From the NCBI GenBank assembly GCA_002083365.1, contig LVWS01000002.1, positions 1-64,000 of the forward strand: a DNA stretch of 64,000 nt. Reading direction: 5' to 3'. Position 1 is the stretch's first letter. Each line of letters opens with the position of its first letter. The position numbers and the translations under genes are program-made. A model generated the notes under the pieces. That model saw only the letters and a list, made by a program, of their open reading frames with translations, had not been told where the DNA came from and did no database searches. The DNA comes from Nitrospira sp. SG-bin1 (GTDB lineage Bacteria; Nitrospirota; Nitrospiria; Nitrospirales; Nitrospiraceae). Shown here in pieces: positions 1 to 9,213 of this stretch.

Positions 1-22
1 TTCGTCAATTTACACACGCGGC

Positions 23-52
23 TTGACATCACCCGTTTCAATGGACTGTTAG
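23..52 (+). promoter_or_regulatory. Candidate promoter of the lytic transglycosylase gene
   Basis: A perfect -35 hexamer TTGACA lies at 23-28. The best -10 at an 18-base spacing is the weak TGTTAG at 47-52. The gene starts at 107, which would leave a leader of about 50 bases. Only the -35 is convincing. Confidence 0.3.
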
Positions 53-106
53 CATAACCCCGCGTTTTATGAAGGCGTGCCCCGGATGTCCTAGAGGAGT
101 TGGAGC

Positions 107-1159
107 ATGATGATTCGTGGTTGGCAGTCCGTGTTTTCTGCGGTCGGAATCGCTATTTTTATCCTGTCCATGAGCTCTCCGGTTCTGGCCACGTCGGAAT
201 CGGGGGATAATGGCGCCCAAAAATCCTACGGTGAAAAGGATCTCCTATTACCGGACCTGCTCGATTTGCAGTCCGAACCGGAAGACCGGCTTGTCATTCT
301 GCCGGAAATCAAACGCGATGGAGAGCGGTTCTTTTTGAGTTCATTCAAGCTGCCAGACAAGATCACATTTGCCGGAATGCCGGTCCCGTTGGATAACTGG
401 CAAGTGAGAGAACGGATCGAATATGAATTTTATCAATTCTTGGAAGATCAAGGTGAGAGTATCATCCTCGCCAAACGCACCGGACGTTGTTTTCCTCCAG
501 CAGAAAAACAGTTGGCCGATGCCGGTTTGCCTGATGATCTCAAGTACATGTTGCTCGTCGAAAGCAAATGCATTTCAGCCGCCTACTCGAGAGCGAAGGC
601 ATCCGGCCCCTGGCAATTCATCCCCTCCACTGGTCGCCGGTATCGTTTGAAGAGCGACGCCGTTAGGGATGAACGTCGGAATCTCGAAATGTCGACTGAA
701 GCGGCGGTAAAGTACCTCAAGTACCTGAAGGACTTTCAGGACAATGATTGGTTCTTGGCGATGGCCTCCTACAACGCGGGTGAGGAACGGGTCCGCAAAC
801 TGCTCAAGGAGCAAAAAATTACCGACTATTGGAAGATGCATGGCCCTCGTGAGACCATGCGGTATGTTCCTCGTATCATCGCCGCGAAGGAAATCTATTC
901 TCAGCCGGAGAAGTATCTTGGGCTGACCAAGAAAGACCTCTATATGCCGCTTGAGACTGAAACTATCACGGTCAACGTCAAGGAATCCCAGCGCGCGCTG
1001 ACCTCGATCGCCGAGGAATTCGGCACCTATCTGCTTGAACTCAAGATGCTGAATCCTGAATTTAAAAAGGATGTCCTCCCTCGCGGGACCTATCACATTC
1101 GAATTCCTCGTCAGAGCTGCCCCAATCGGTGCTTCAAACAAGAAATGGCTGCTCCTTAA
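107..1159 (+). CDS. Lytic transglycosylase (SLT/MltD-like)
   Basis: A periplasmic murein lytic transglycosylase that would cleave the MurNAc-GlcNAc bond of peptidoglycan. The 350-residue product has a signal peptide (about residues 1-29, ending VLATS) and a Slt domain at about 130-270. The presumed catalytic Glu is residue 152 in LLVESK, followed by GPWQFIPSTG and by AMASYNAG, both typical of the family. The C-terminal 60 residues (ITVNVKESQ to HIRIP) look like a degenerate LysM wall-binding repeat. MltD proteins usually carry clearer and more LysM repeats, so this is a short version. GGAG at 96-99 supports the ATG at 107; a second ATG follows at once. The next gene starts 11 bases after the stop. 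Confidence 0.85.
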   Translation: MMIRGWQSVFSAVGIAIFILSMSSPVLATSESGDNGAQKSYGEKDLLLPDLLDLQSEPEDRLVILPEIKRDGERFFLSSFKLPDKITFAGMPVPLDNWQVRERIEYEFYQFLEDQGESIILAKRTGRCFPPAEKQLADAGLPDDLKYMLLVESKCISAAYSRAKASGPWQFIPSTGRRYRLKSDAVRDERRNLEMSTEAAVKYLKYLKDFQDNDWFLAMASYNAGEERVRKLLKEQKITDYWKMHGPRETMRYVPRIIAAKEIYSQPEKYLGLTKKDLYMPLETETITVNVKESQRALTSIAEEFGTYLLELKMLNPEFKKDVLPRGTYHIRIPRQSCPNRCFKQEMAAP

Positions 1160-1170
1160 TCTTCTCGTCA

Positions 1171-2508
1171 ATGGCACTTCAATTGCCCGCTTTCCCTGCG
1201 CCGCCACTTCTTCGGAAACTGATTGCCGCGGGGCTGGAGGCGGCGGACCCCTACCAGGCCCTGCTTCGAAGCGTCTCGCTCAAGAGACATTCTTTGCGAG
1301 TGGGTCATAACATTTATGATCTTTCGCGGATCGACCGTGTGATAGCCGTCGGTGCCGGCAAGGCGTCCGCAAGGATGGCGCAGGCATTGGAGGCAGTCCT
1401 TGGGGAAAGGCTGGAAGGGGGACTCGTCATCGTCAAGACAGGTCACAGGCTCGCCACCAAGCGGATCGCCGTGCTCGAAGCCGGTCACCCAATACCCAAT
1501 CGCGCCGGCATTCACGCGACCCAGCGGCTCCTGAATTTCATACAACATCTGAAACCGCGAGATCTGTTGATCGTTCTCGTGTCAGGAGGTGCATCGAGCC
1601 TCCTACCGGCTCCGGTCGCAGGCGTAACACTGGCTGATAAGCAACGTACGACGCGCCTGCTGCTCCGCAGCGGAGCAGCCATCAATGAGGTCAATGTCGT
1701 TCGAAAGCATCTGTCCTTGATCAAAGGCGGTGGACTGGCGGGATCCACTCGAGGGCGGATCATCACGCTCATTCTCTCAGACGTCATCGGCGATGATCTC
1801 GGTTCCATCGGCTCCGGGCCGACAGCCGGCGATCCATCGACCTTTGCAGATGCCGTGGAAGTGTTGCAGCGATATGGATGCTGGCCTGCCATACCGGCGT
1901 CCGTCCGCCGCTACTTGGACCGTGGGCGACGAGGAAAAGCCCCTGAGACTCAGAAGCCCGGTTCGCCACGGTTGCGCTCAGTACAGCATCACATCATCGG
2001 TAATAATCGGATCCTGCTGGAAGCGGTCGCACGTGCCGCACAGCAAGCCGGTCTCCGCACCACGATCGTTTCGGACCCTATCATCGGAGAGGCACGTGTG
2101 GCAGCGAAGCAGTTGACCGGCATTGCCAAGACAATCACGGAACGACATAGTCTCTTGAAGCGCCCCTGCTGTCTCATCGCGGGAGGCGAAACCACGGTGA
2201 CGGTCACAGGCCGAGGAAAAGGCGGACGGGCCCAAGAGTTTGCCGCGGCGGCGGCATGTGAGATTACCGGCCTCCTCAACACATGGGTCGTGGCACTGGG
2301 CACCGACGGAACAGACGGACCCACCGATGCAGCCGGAGCGATTGTCAGCGGCAACACCGTCGCCCGAGCAAAAAAACTCGGCATTGATCTGCATTCGTTT
2401 CTCAATCACCACAATACCTACCCTGCCTTAAAGGCCCTTGGATGTCACATCCATACCGGTCCTACCGGCACGAACGTCAATGACCTTTACCTGGTCCTCC
2501 TGCTCTAG
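1171..2508 (+). CDS. Glycerate 2-kinase (DUF4147/MOFRL family)
   Basis: It phosphorylates D-glycerate to 2-phosphoglycerate with ATP, feeding lower glycolysis. About 445 residues, the normal length. Visible family features are GAGKAS near the N-terminus (active-site Lys), SGGASSLLPAP, and the C-terminal MOFRL part with GGETTVTV, GRGKGGRAQE and GTDGTDGPTDAAG. The frame is open back to 1129 inside the previous gene, but the ATG at 1171 leaves no overlap and puts the conserved N-terminus in place. The next gene, a PEP-type dikinase, begins 15 bases downstream, so 2-phosphoglycerate production and PEP use may be co-expressed (inference). Confidence 0.88.
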   Translation: MALQLPAFPAPPLLRKLIAAGLEAADPYQALLRSVSLKRHSLRVGHNIYDLSRIDRVIAVGAGKASARMAQALEAVLGERLEGGLVIVKTGHRLATKRIAVLEAGHPIPNRAGIHATQRLLNFIQHLKPRDLLIVLVSGGASSLLPAPVAGVTLADKQRTTRLLLRSGAAINEVNVVRKHLSLIKGGGLAGSTRGRIITLILSDVIGDDLGSIGSGPTAGDPSTFADAVEVLQRYGCWPAIPASVRRYLDRGRRGKAPETQKPGSPRLRSVQHHIIGNNRILLEAVARAAQQAGLRTTIVSDPIIGEARVAAKQLTGIAKTITERHSLLKRPCCLIAGGETTVTVTGRGKGGRAQEFAAAAACEITGLLNTWVVALGTDGTDGPTDAAGAIVSGNTVARAKKLGIDLHSFLNHHNTYPALKALGCHIHTGPTGTNVNDLYLVLLL

Positions 2509-2523
2509 CTACTATGCCGCCTT

Positions 2524-5160
2524 ATGCACCGTCCCTTGATCCTTCCGCTGTCTCACTGCAGCGATGTCACACTCACTGGCGGAAAGGCCGTTGGACTCGC
2601 TGGGCTCATCGCCGCCGGCTTTGCCGTTCCTGAAGGATTCTGCGTCACGACAGAGGCCTATGCGCACACTCTGCATGCGTCAGGGTTTAGAGAGGAAGAG
2701 GAGTGGCAGAAGGTCGGAGCGCTGGAAGGAAACGAACGCACGTCGGCCTTGGCCGACTGCCGGAATCGCATCAGACAACTAGAGACATCCCATCTAGCCT
2801 TCCGATGGCAGACGGCACTCCAAACACTCAATCAACCATCAGCCACACGCTGGGCCGTTCGATCATCGGTCACGAACGAGGATACGGCTCACGCCAGTTT
2901 TGCGGGACTCTATCGCACGCACCTGGGTATGTGTTCTTCTGAAATCGACTCGGCACTGAAGGACCTTTGGGCATCGCTGTGGGAGGAACGGGTGGTGGGC
3001 TACACGGCTCACCGGAATCAGGCACCTCCTCCCAGAATGGCAGTGATCATCCAACCGATGGTCGATGCACGATCGGCCGGAGTCGCCTATTCAATACATC
3101 CTGTGACCGGGCGATGGAATCATGTCACGATCAACGCCGTACCTGGTCTCGCTGCGCCGCTGGTCGATGGAAGGGTTGAGCCGGATCAGTATGTCGTGGA
3201 GATGACCGACCAGGGACAACCTATCTGCATTCGCTCACGCAGTCTCGCTCACAAGTTTGAACGTCTGATGATTTCCGAGAGAGGCCTGCGCACCGATCGG
3301 CTCGATGAAGCGGGTCAAGTCCGTCCGTCGCTGACGGATGATCAAGTCTTTTCCCTTGCCCTGATCACCAAACAAGTCGAGCAGGCCTTCGGACACCCGA
3401 TGGACCTCGAATGGGTATTCGACGCCACACAACTCTGGCTCGTGCAGGCCAGGCCGATTACCGCTGTCCGTCCTTCAACCGATTTCACCAACGATGACTG
3501 CGAGTGGTCGCGTGCCAATTTCAAGGAGACGATGCCGGAACTCCCGAGTCTGCTGAGTCTCTCGTTTCTCGAACAGTTCATGGAGCGTTATATCCTCGCT
3601 CACTATCGAAGGTTTGGTTGCCGTATTCCCGACGGTCTCTCATCAGTTCGCGTGCTGAAGGGACGCCCGTACATGAACGTCACCCTATTTCATATCTTGA
3701 TCGCCCAACTGCATGGAGATCCGTCGCTGAATGCCGAACAGATGGGCGGTGAACCACTGCATACCATCCCACCGGTACGACCGCTCAACGGGGTGGCATT
3801 TCTCCGAGCCTTGTGGATGATGTGGGCGGAGATGCGACGAGTTGAACGCTCTGGTCCGCACCTGTTTCAGGAAATGAAACACTTGGCCATGACGTATCGC
3901 CGTGAGCGCATTCTGCACCTGTCCTTGGAAGAACTCGTGACCGAACTCGACAAGCTCGGTCCCTGGTTGGAAGGGCGGGAGGTGACGTTCGGCATCGCCG
4001 CGGGAGTCGGACAATGTCTGCAGCTCTTCAGCCAATTCCTTCCTCGTTGGCTCGGCACGGACTGGAGGGGCTTGTTGAACGCCGCGCTCCAAGGACAAGG
4101 GACCGTCATCAGCGCGCAACAGATCCTCCGACTCGCGGAGCTGACGGACATCGCCCGAGACGAACCGAGGACGAACGCTTTTCTCACATCCGAACCATGG
4201 GACTCTTCGGCGTTTCGTGTGGCTCTGGCCGGCACGCATTTCCTTCGAGTTTTCAACGGTTATTTGGATGACTATGGGCACCGCGCGATCGGTGAATCGG
4301 ACGTCATGTCTCCGCGTCTGGCCGACAATCCGGAATCGATTCTGGCTATCGTGCGTATCCAGCTCATGTCCGCCTCTCCTTCACGACAACACATTCTCTT
4401 ACGTCAGGGAACTGCGAAAACCGACGCACTGACTCGGATCAAGCAACGCATCGGCTGGCGTTATCACAGATGGATCGTCTTCCTGTGGTGTTACCGAAGG
4501 CTCTGCCGTTTCTTCTCGCTGCGCGAAGCCAACCGACATCATTTGATGTATTACTCGACCGCCATCCGTACCCTGTTGATACGCGTCGGAGAGCGTTTGG
4601 TCGAACGGGGGCTGCTTCATCAGGTGGACGACATCTTTTTTTTGACGATCAAGGATCGGGCCGACCTGCTCGCCGGAAGCACCCGCGACTGGACGGCTGT
4701 GATCCAGGCCAGGAGAAGCGAGCGAGCACGCAATGCGGCGATCGAGGTGCCGGACACGATTCGCGACTGGCAAACTGCGAGCGAGCAGGCGAGGGCATCG
4801 GAAAAATCCGCCGGGGGCGATCTCTTGTCAGGCATGCCGATCAGCATCGGAACCGTAACTGGCCCGGTTCGAGTGATTCGCTCGGTTGAAGATTGGGGTA
4901 AGGTCATGGCGGGGGAAATTCTTGTCGTCCCGGTGATCGACCCCGGGCTGGCTCCGCTCTTCGGCCTTGCCGGTGGTCTGATCGCGGAAATGGGCGGCAC
5001 TCTCTCTCATGGAGCCATCATCGCTCGAGAATACGGACTACCGACGATCGCCAACGTTGAAGGCGCCATGGCCCGGCTTACCGATGGACAGCGTATAGCA
5101 ATGGACGCCGACTCAGGGACCATCCGTATAGGGCCATCCTCACAATCCGCTGACGGATAG
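2524..5160 (+). CDS. PEP synthase-like / rifampicin phosphotransferase-like dikinase
   Basis: An 878-residue three-domain enzyme of the PEP synthase / rifampicin phosphotransferase group. Residues 1-320 form the PPDK-type ATP-grasp domain, ending in the characteristic WLVQARPIT. Residues about 330-760 match the middle domain of the rifampicin phosphotransferase branch, including the YGHR-x4-ESD-x-MSPRLADNP segment. Residues 790-870 are the swivelling phosphohistidine domain with the acceptor His at about 829 in TLSHGAIIAREYG. The length fits Rph enzymes (about 870) better than PpsA. Whether the substrate is a drug, pyruvate or something else cannot be read from the sequence; rifampicin resistance is only one option. 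No clear ribosome binding site precedes the ATG at 2524. Confidence 0.8.
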   Translation: MHRPLILPLSHCSDVTLTGGKAVGLAGLIAAGFAVPEGFCVTTEAYAHTLHASGFREEEEWQKVGALEGNERTSALADCRNRIRQLETSHLAFRWQTALQTLNQPSATRWAVRSSVTNEDTAHASFAGLYRTHLGMCSSEIDSALKDLWASLWEERVVGYTAHRNQAPPPRMAVIIQPMVDARSAGVAYSIHPVTGRWNHVTINAVPGLAAPLVDGRVEPDQYVVEMTDQGQPICIRSRSLAHKFERLMISERGLRTDRLDEAGQVRPSLTDDQVFSLALITKQVEQAFGHPMDLEWVFDATQLWLVQARPITAVRPSTDFTNDDCEWSRANFKETMPELPSLLSLSFLEQFMERYILAHYRRFGCRIPDGLSSVRVLKGRPYMNVTLFHILIAQLHGDPSLNAEQMGGEPLHTIPPVRPLNGVAFLRALWMMWAEMRRVERSGPHLFQEMKHLAMTYRRERILHLSLEELVTELDKLGPWLEGREVTFGIAAGVGQCLQLFSQFLPRWLGTDWRGLLNAALQGQGTVISAQQILRLAELTDIARDEPRTNAFLTSEPWDSSAFRVALAGTHFLRVFNGYLDDYGHRAIGESDVMSPRLADNPESILAIVRIQLMSASPSRQHILLRQGTAKTDALTRIKQRIGWRYHRWIVFLWCYRRLCRFFSLREANRHHLMYYSTAIRTLLIRVGERLVERGLLHQVDDIFFLTIKDRADLLAGSTRDWTAVIQARRSERARNAAIEVPDTIRDWQTASEQARASEKSAGGDLLSGMPISIGTVTGPVRVIRSVEDWGKVMAGEILVVPVIDPGLAPLFGLAGGLIAEMGGTLSHGAIIAREYGLPTIANVEGAMARLTDGQRIAMDADSGTIRIGPSSQSADG

Positions 5161-5284
5161 AGCTGATTGATTGGGGCCTTCTGCTCCTTGATCTTTTTCA
5201 ATCCCTTGCGTACTCTGCTTTAAATTATCAGCACTTCACACTATATGCAGTGTTCACTACACCGCCCTCCATGCAGGCTATGCG

Positions 5285-6652
5285 ATGACTGATGTGACTG
5301 ATATGGCTGCCATTCTTGTAGCCTTTGGTGTGGGGCTGTTTTGCGGCGGCCTCTTGATCGGTCTATGGGTCACCAGCCGCTTGCGACCTCCGGCTCAGCG
5401 AGCTGAAGCCACCGTGGACGAGCTACGAATGCGACTCGAAAGCGAGCACGAAGCTCTTTCATCTGCCCAACGAGCATGGGCGGAGGCTCAACAGGCTCGA
5501 GTGACGGCGGAAACCCGTCTGGAGGATACGGCCCGACAACTGCTGGACCAGAAAGCCCTGATCGACCACACGAGGCAGGAACTCCTGGGTGCGTTTCAAA
5601 CGCTCTCCGGCGAGGCATTGAAACACAACAACGAGACCTTCTTGAAGCTCGCCGCCGTATCGTTTGAAACTCTCCATATCAAAGCGGACAGCGACTTGGC
5701 ACAGCGGCAGCAGGCCGTCGATGCGCTAGTCCGCCCGCTCCAAGAGTCGCTTCAACGCTATGATGAACAGTTGCGACTGTTGGAACAGTCCCGGCAATCC
5801 GCCTACGGGGGATTGGATCAACATCTACGATCGTTGGCGGAATCGCAGCAACGGTTGCAGCAGGAGACCGGAAACCTGGTGAAAGCTCTGCGGGCTCCGA
5901 CCGTACGGGGTCAATGGGGCGAGTTGACGTTGAAGCGGGTCGCCGAACTCGCCGGGATGGTCGATCATTGTGATTTCGTCGAGCAGCACTCCGTGACAGG
6001 TGACGAGGGGCGGTTTCGACCCGATATGATCGTACAGTTGCCCGGAGAGCGACAAATCATCGTGGATGCGAAGACGGTGCTCTCCGCCTACCTGGAGGCT
6101 CATGAAGCTCAGACTGAAGCGCAACAGACGGACGCCCTGCGTCGCCATGCCGCTCAGGTCAAGAGTCGCATGGACGAATTGTCGTTGAAAGCGTACTGGA
6201 CTCAGTTCGACCGCGCACCGGAGTTCGTCGTGTTGTTTCTGCCCGGGGAACAATTCCTCGGAGCGGCGCTGGACCACAACCCCCGCCTTATTGAAGAAGG
6301 ATTTGCCAACGGAATCGTGTTGGCCACCCCCGCGACGCTCATCGCGTTACTCCGCGCAGTCGCGTATGGCTGGCGCCAAGAACGCATGACGGCCCATGCG
6401 GAAGAAGCCGGTCGGTTGGGCAAGGAATTGTACGAGCGCATGGCGGTGCTGGCTGAACATATGAACGATGTCGGACAGGCGCTCGGGAAAAGCGTGTCCG
6501 CGTATAATCGCGCCGTCGGTTCTCTGGAGACGCGCATCCTTCCCGCAGCGCGGCGCTTCAAAGAATTGGGAGTCTCGTCGGATCGGGACATTATGGCGTT
6601 GGAACCGACGGAAGTTATTCCACGTAAGACGTTGTCGTTTGACATCGAATGA
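5285..6652 (+). CDS. rmuC: DNA recombination protein RmuC
   Basis: An RmuC-family protein, thought to limit DNA inversions and act as a nuclease on damaged or recombining DNA. The 455-residue product has one N-terminal membrane segment (about residues 8-28), a long charged coiled coil to about residue 200, and the RmuC nuclease-like domain with VRGQWGELTLKR, GRFRPDMIV, IIVDAKT and FVVLFLPGE. The N-terminal anchor places it at the inner membrane. An upstream ATG at 5280 runs into a stop at once, so 5285 is the start. Its stop overlaps the region just ahead of the MazG-like gene, suggesting an operon. Confidence 0.9.
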   Translation: MTDVTDMAAILVAFGVGLFCGGLLIGLWVTSRLRPPAQRAEATVDELRMRLESEHEALSSAQRAWAEAQQARVTAETRLEDTARQLLDQKALIDHTRQELLGAFQTLSGEALKHNNETFLKLAAVSFETLHIKADSDLAQRQQAVDALVRPLQESLQRYDEQLRLLEQSRQSAYGGLDQHLRSLAESQQRLQQETGNLVKALRAPTVRGQWGELTLKRVAELAGMVDHCDFVEQHSVTGDEGRFRPDMIVQLPGERQIIVDAKTVLSAYLEAHEAQTEAQQTDALRRHAAQVKSRMDELSLKAYWTQFDRAPEFVVLFLPGEQFLGAALDHNPRLIEEGFANGIVLATPATLIALLRAVAYGWRQERMTAHAEEAGRLGKELYERMAVLAEHMNDVGQALGKSVSAYNRAVGSLETRILPAARRFKELGVSSDRDIMALEPTEVIPRKTLSFDIE

Positions 6653-6666
6653 ATGAAGGAGCCGGC

Positions 6667-7098
6667 ATGACTGACGAACAGGCCATGGTCGAAGCATTTC
6701 ACAGCAAGTTCGAGATTTTGGCACAGCGCACTCCGACCGATCTGAATGAGGACACGAAACAACTTCGTGTTCGCCTCATTCAAGAAGAGTTCGATGAATT
6801 GAAGGACGCAATGGCCGCCGGCAATCTGGCCGCGATCGCCAAAGAAATGGCGGACCTTCTCTATGTGGTTTATGGAACCGCGGTGTCCTATGGAATCGAT
6901 ATGGAACCGGTGTTCCAAGAAGTGCACCGCTCCAACCTGAGCAAGATCGGCGGGTACAAGCGGGCCGATGGGAAATGGGTGAAGCCACCCACGTACTCAC
7001 CGGCCGATATCGAATCGATTTTGGAGATCCAGCGGGAGCATCGGTCGGCGGGACAGCTGTCTGTGCACGAGGCCGCCGGTGTGCCCCGGAGTTCATGA
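6667..7098 (+). CDS. MazG-like nucleotide pyrophosphohydrolase family protein
   Basis: A 143-residue all-alpha NTP pyrophosphohydrolase-like protein (MazG / phosphoribosyl-ATP diphosphatase superfamily). The metal-binding signature is visible as QEEFDEL followed about 25 residues later by KEMADLLYVVYG, the EExxE...ExxD pattern. Such enzymes hydrolyse nucleoside triphosphates between the alpha and beta phosphates, often for housecleaning. An ATG at 6649 is in frame, but AAGGAG lies at 6655-6660 just ahead of the ATG at 6667, so 6667 is preferred. The frame ends in an ATGA overlap with the PilZ gene. The substrate is not predictable. Confidence 0.75.
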   Translation: MTDEQAMVEAFHSKFEILAQRTPTDLNEDTKQLRVRLIQEEFDELKDAMAAGNLAAIAKEMADLLYVVYGTAVSYGIDMEPVFQEVHRSNLSKIGGYKRADGKWVKPPTYSPADIESILEIQREHRSAGQLSVHEAAGVPRSS

Positions 7099-7607
7099 GA
7101 GACCCACACTGTCCAAGTTGCGGAACACCCTTCGTCCGAGTCGTCCATGACGAGGGGACCTTGGAGCGAATTGTGAATCGCTTCAGGATCTTTTCATTTC
7201 GGTGCCAACTCTGCACCAGGCGCTTTCGTGCCTATCGCAATCAGGTCCCCGGTCAAACCTCCGTCGCGGATCGCCGACAATATAAACGCTTACCCGTGTC
7301 GCTCCGGGCCAACCTTCGCACGGAGAATGCCATGCGAATGGATAATCGTGTGACGGATATTTCCATGGGAGGTTGCACATTGGAAACGACGACCTCCTTA
7401 CCGCAAGGGACTTTTATCGAGCTGGTCATCAAACCGGCTTCCGACGAAGAGCCTATCAAGATTGAAACGGCCATGGTCTGTTCGTCGCGTCCGGAATCGA
7501 TGGGCATCCGGTTCCTCGAAATGGTGGCGGATGACAAAAACCGCCTCAGTCAGGTGATCCTCAGCTTACTGGTAGGACAGAGCCTGCATCAAAATCTCTT
7601 GTCGTGA
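7095..7607 (+). CDS. Zinc-ribbon plus PilZ domain protein
   Basis: A 170-residue cytoplasmic protein with two parts. The first 45 residues have a CPSC ... CQLC arrangement typical of a zinc ribbon. Residues about 55-165 form a PilZ domain with the c-di-GMP-binding pattern: an arginine-rich DRRQYKR segment and DISMGGC (D/NxSxxG). It is likely a c-di-GMP receptor whose zinc ribbon contacts a partner (inference). The start at 7095 shares an ATGA with the MazG-like gene; the frame is open further upstream but only inside that gene. A GGDEF response regulator at 46.2 kb shows that c-di-GMP is probably made in this organism. Confidence 0.78.
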   Translation: MRDPHCPSCGTPFVRVVHDEGTLERIVNRFRIFSFRCQLCTRRFRAYRNQVPGQTSVADRRQYKRLPVSLRANLRTENAMRMDNRVTDISMGGCTLETTTSLPQGTFIELVIKPASDEEPIKIETAMVCSSRPESMGIRFLEMVADDKNRLSQVILSLLVGQSLHQNLLS

Positions 7608-7733
7608 AACCGCCTGGCCGCACTGAAAAAGCCGTCTAGGAAGGCCGTTGGAGGAGTTTCAGCAAGACAAACCATTCCGCCTTAGCAAGGAGTGAGGCCC
7701 GTCGCATACGTTCACATAATGACGAGACTGAGC

Positions 7734-8582
7734 TTATTTCGCGGAGACGAGAATATTATCAATGAGCCGAACTGCTCCGATACGAACCGCTCCGAGCAAC
7801 AACGCCTTACCCGCCACCGTGGAGAGTGGCTCGAGAGTAATCGGATCGCACACCGCCAAATAATCGGCGGTCATGGCAGGTTCGCCTTTGACGACCTGAA
7901 CCATCGCCTCCTGAATTGCCGTTCCATCAGCCACGCCTCTTCGAATCGCCTCGGCTCCTGTTTTCAGGCTCTTGTACAGCGTCACAGCTCGACGTCGTTC
8001 ATCCGGCGAGAGATAGACATTGCGTGAGCTCATCGCTAATCCATCCTTTTCCCGCACGGTCGGATGCACGATAATCTCCACCCCCAGGTTCAAATCCTTG
8101 ATCAACTGCCGGATGAGTGCTGATTGCTGAAAGTCTTTCTGTCCAAAGAGCGCGATCTGAGGACGGACGATTCCGAAAAGCTTCGTCACGACGGTCGCAA
8201 CACCGGGAAAATGATGCGGGCGTGCTTCCCCTTCCCACCGGCGTGCAATGGCCGGAAGGGTCACCCTGGTTTGAAATCCGCTCGGGTACATCGCCTCCAC
8301 GGTCGGTTCAAAACAGACGTCGACTCCTTCCTGTCGGCATACCGCTCTGTCGCGCACAATGGGGCGGGGATACTTGACGAGGTCTTCCTGGGGTCCGAAT
8401 TGTGCAGGATTGACAAAAATACTCACCACCAGCGCATCGCACCGTAATCGTGCTTCACGAATCAGCGATCGATGCCCGTCATGCAGCGCACCCATCGTCG
8501 GGACAAACCCGATCGTGACGCCTTCACGTCTCAGTGCCTCGCTCCAGGCTGCCATGGCTGCCGGTGAGCGAATGATCTTCAT
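7734..8582 (-). CDS. panC: Pantothenate synthetase
   Basis: It condenses pantoate with beta-alanine using ATP, the last step of vitamin B5 synthesis. 282 residues, normal length. The nucleotidyl-transferase signatures are clear: FVPTMGALHDGH (HIGH-type motif) near the N-terminus, FGQKDFQQ in the middle and SSRNVYLSPDER (KMSKS equivalent). The frame is open to 8603, but the ATG at 8582 (protein MKIIRS) forms an ATGA overlap with the stop of folK, so translation is probably coupled. Cytoplasmic, last gene of the dapL-folK-panC group. Confidence 0.93.
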   Translation of the reverse strand: MKIIRSPAAMAAWSEALRREGVTIGFVPTMGALHDGHRSLIREARLRCDALVVSIFVNPAQFGPQEDLVKYPRPIVRDRAVCRQEGVDVCFEPTVEAMYPSGFQTRVTLPAIARRWEGEARPHHFPGVATVVTKLFGIVRPQIALFGQKDFQQSALIRQLIKDLNLGVEIIVHPTVREKDGLAMSSRNVYLSPDERRRAVTLYKSLKTGAEAIRRGVADGTAIQEAMVQVVKGEPAMTADYLAVCDPITLEPLSTVAGKALLLGAVRIGAVRLIDNILVSAK

Positions 8583-9133
8583 GAGCCGGATGGTGAGCTG
8601 CAAGCAGGGCGTGAGCCGTATCTCGTGGAAGGCTGAGGAAAGAGAAGACGCACTTCAGACCAGTCTTGGACATCCGTTAATAACTGCGCCATCGACTGTT
8701 TGAGCGTGGGATGGACCCACAACGGGTCAAGTTCATTCATGGGCATAAGGACAAATCGTCGCTGATGGAGACGAGGATGGGGAATGGTCAAGCCGGGTTC
8801 CTTAATGACACGCTCACCATAAAAGAGCATGTCAAGGTCCATCGTGCGAGGACCGGACCGGTTGTCATCATCCCGCCCGAGAGAACGTTCGATTTCTTGG
8901 AGTGTCGTCAGGAGACTGCGCGGAGCGATGGCCGTTTCAAGCTGAACTACTCCATTCAGGAACCAAGCCTCGCCTGGGTCGGTCCGATCCCGAATCGGTT
9001 CGGTCTCATACAACAGCGAGACACCCGTCAGCCGAGAATGTGGCAGGAGACTGAGCAACGTGACCGCTCGATCGCAGAAATCGACTCGATCGCCTACATT
9101 CGATCCGAATCCGATGAAGACCGTCTCTTTCAT
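8579..9133 (-). CDS. folK: 2-amino-4-hydroxy-6-hydroxymethyldihydropteridine diphosphokinase
   Basis: HPPK transfers pyrophosphate from ATP to 6-hydroxymethyl-dihydropterin in folate synthesis. 184 residues. The N-terminus (FIGFGSNVGDR) and the signature RSGPRTMDLDMLFYG with its metal-binding Asp pair are intact, and LTIPHPRLHQRRFVL is also family-typical. The tail beyond residue 165 is variable. It lies between dapL upstream and panC downstream, all on the minus strand, and overlaps panC by four bases. Confidence 0.93.
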   Translation of the reverse strand: MKETVFIGFGSNVGDRVDFCDRAVTLLSLLPHSRLTGVSLLYETEPIRDRTDPGEAWFLNGVVQLETAIAPRSLLTTLQEIERSLGRDDDNRSGPRTMDLDMLFYGERVIKEPGLTIPHPRLHQRRFVLMPMNELDPLWVHPTLKQSMAQLLTDVQDWSEVRLLFPQPSTRYGSRPACSSPSGS

Positions 9134-9213
9134 GCGCGTATCTCGCGAAGCGTTATTCGTGCATCGTCAAAACGAAGGCGCCGGCTGCGAACGACGCTTA
9201 ACGAACGACATGG

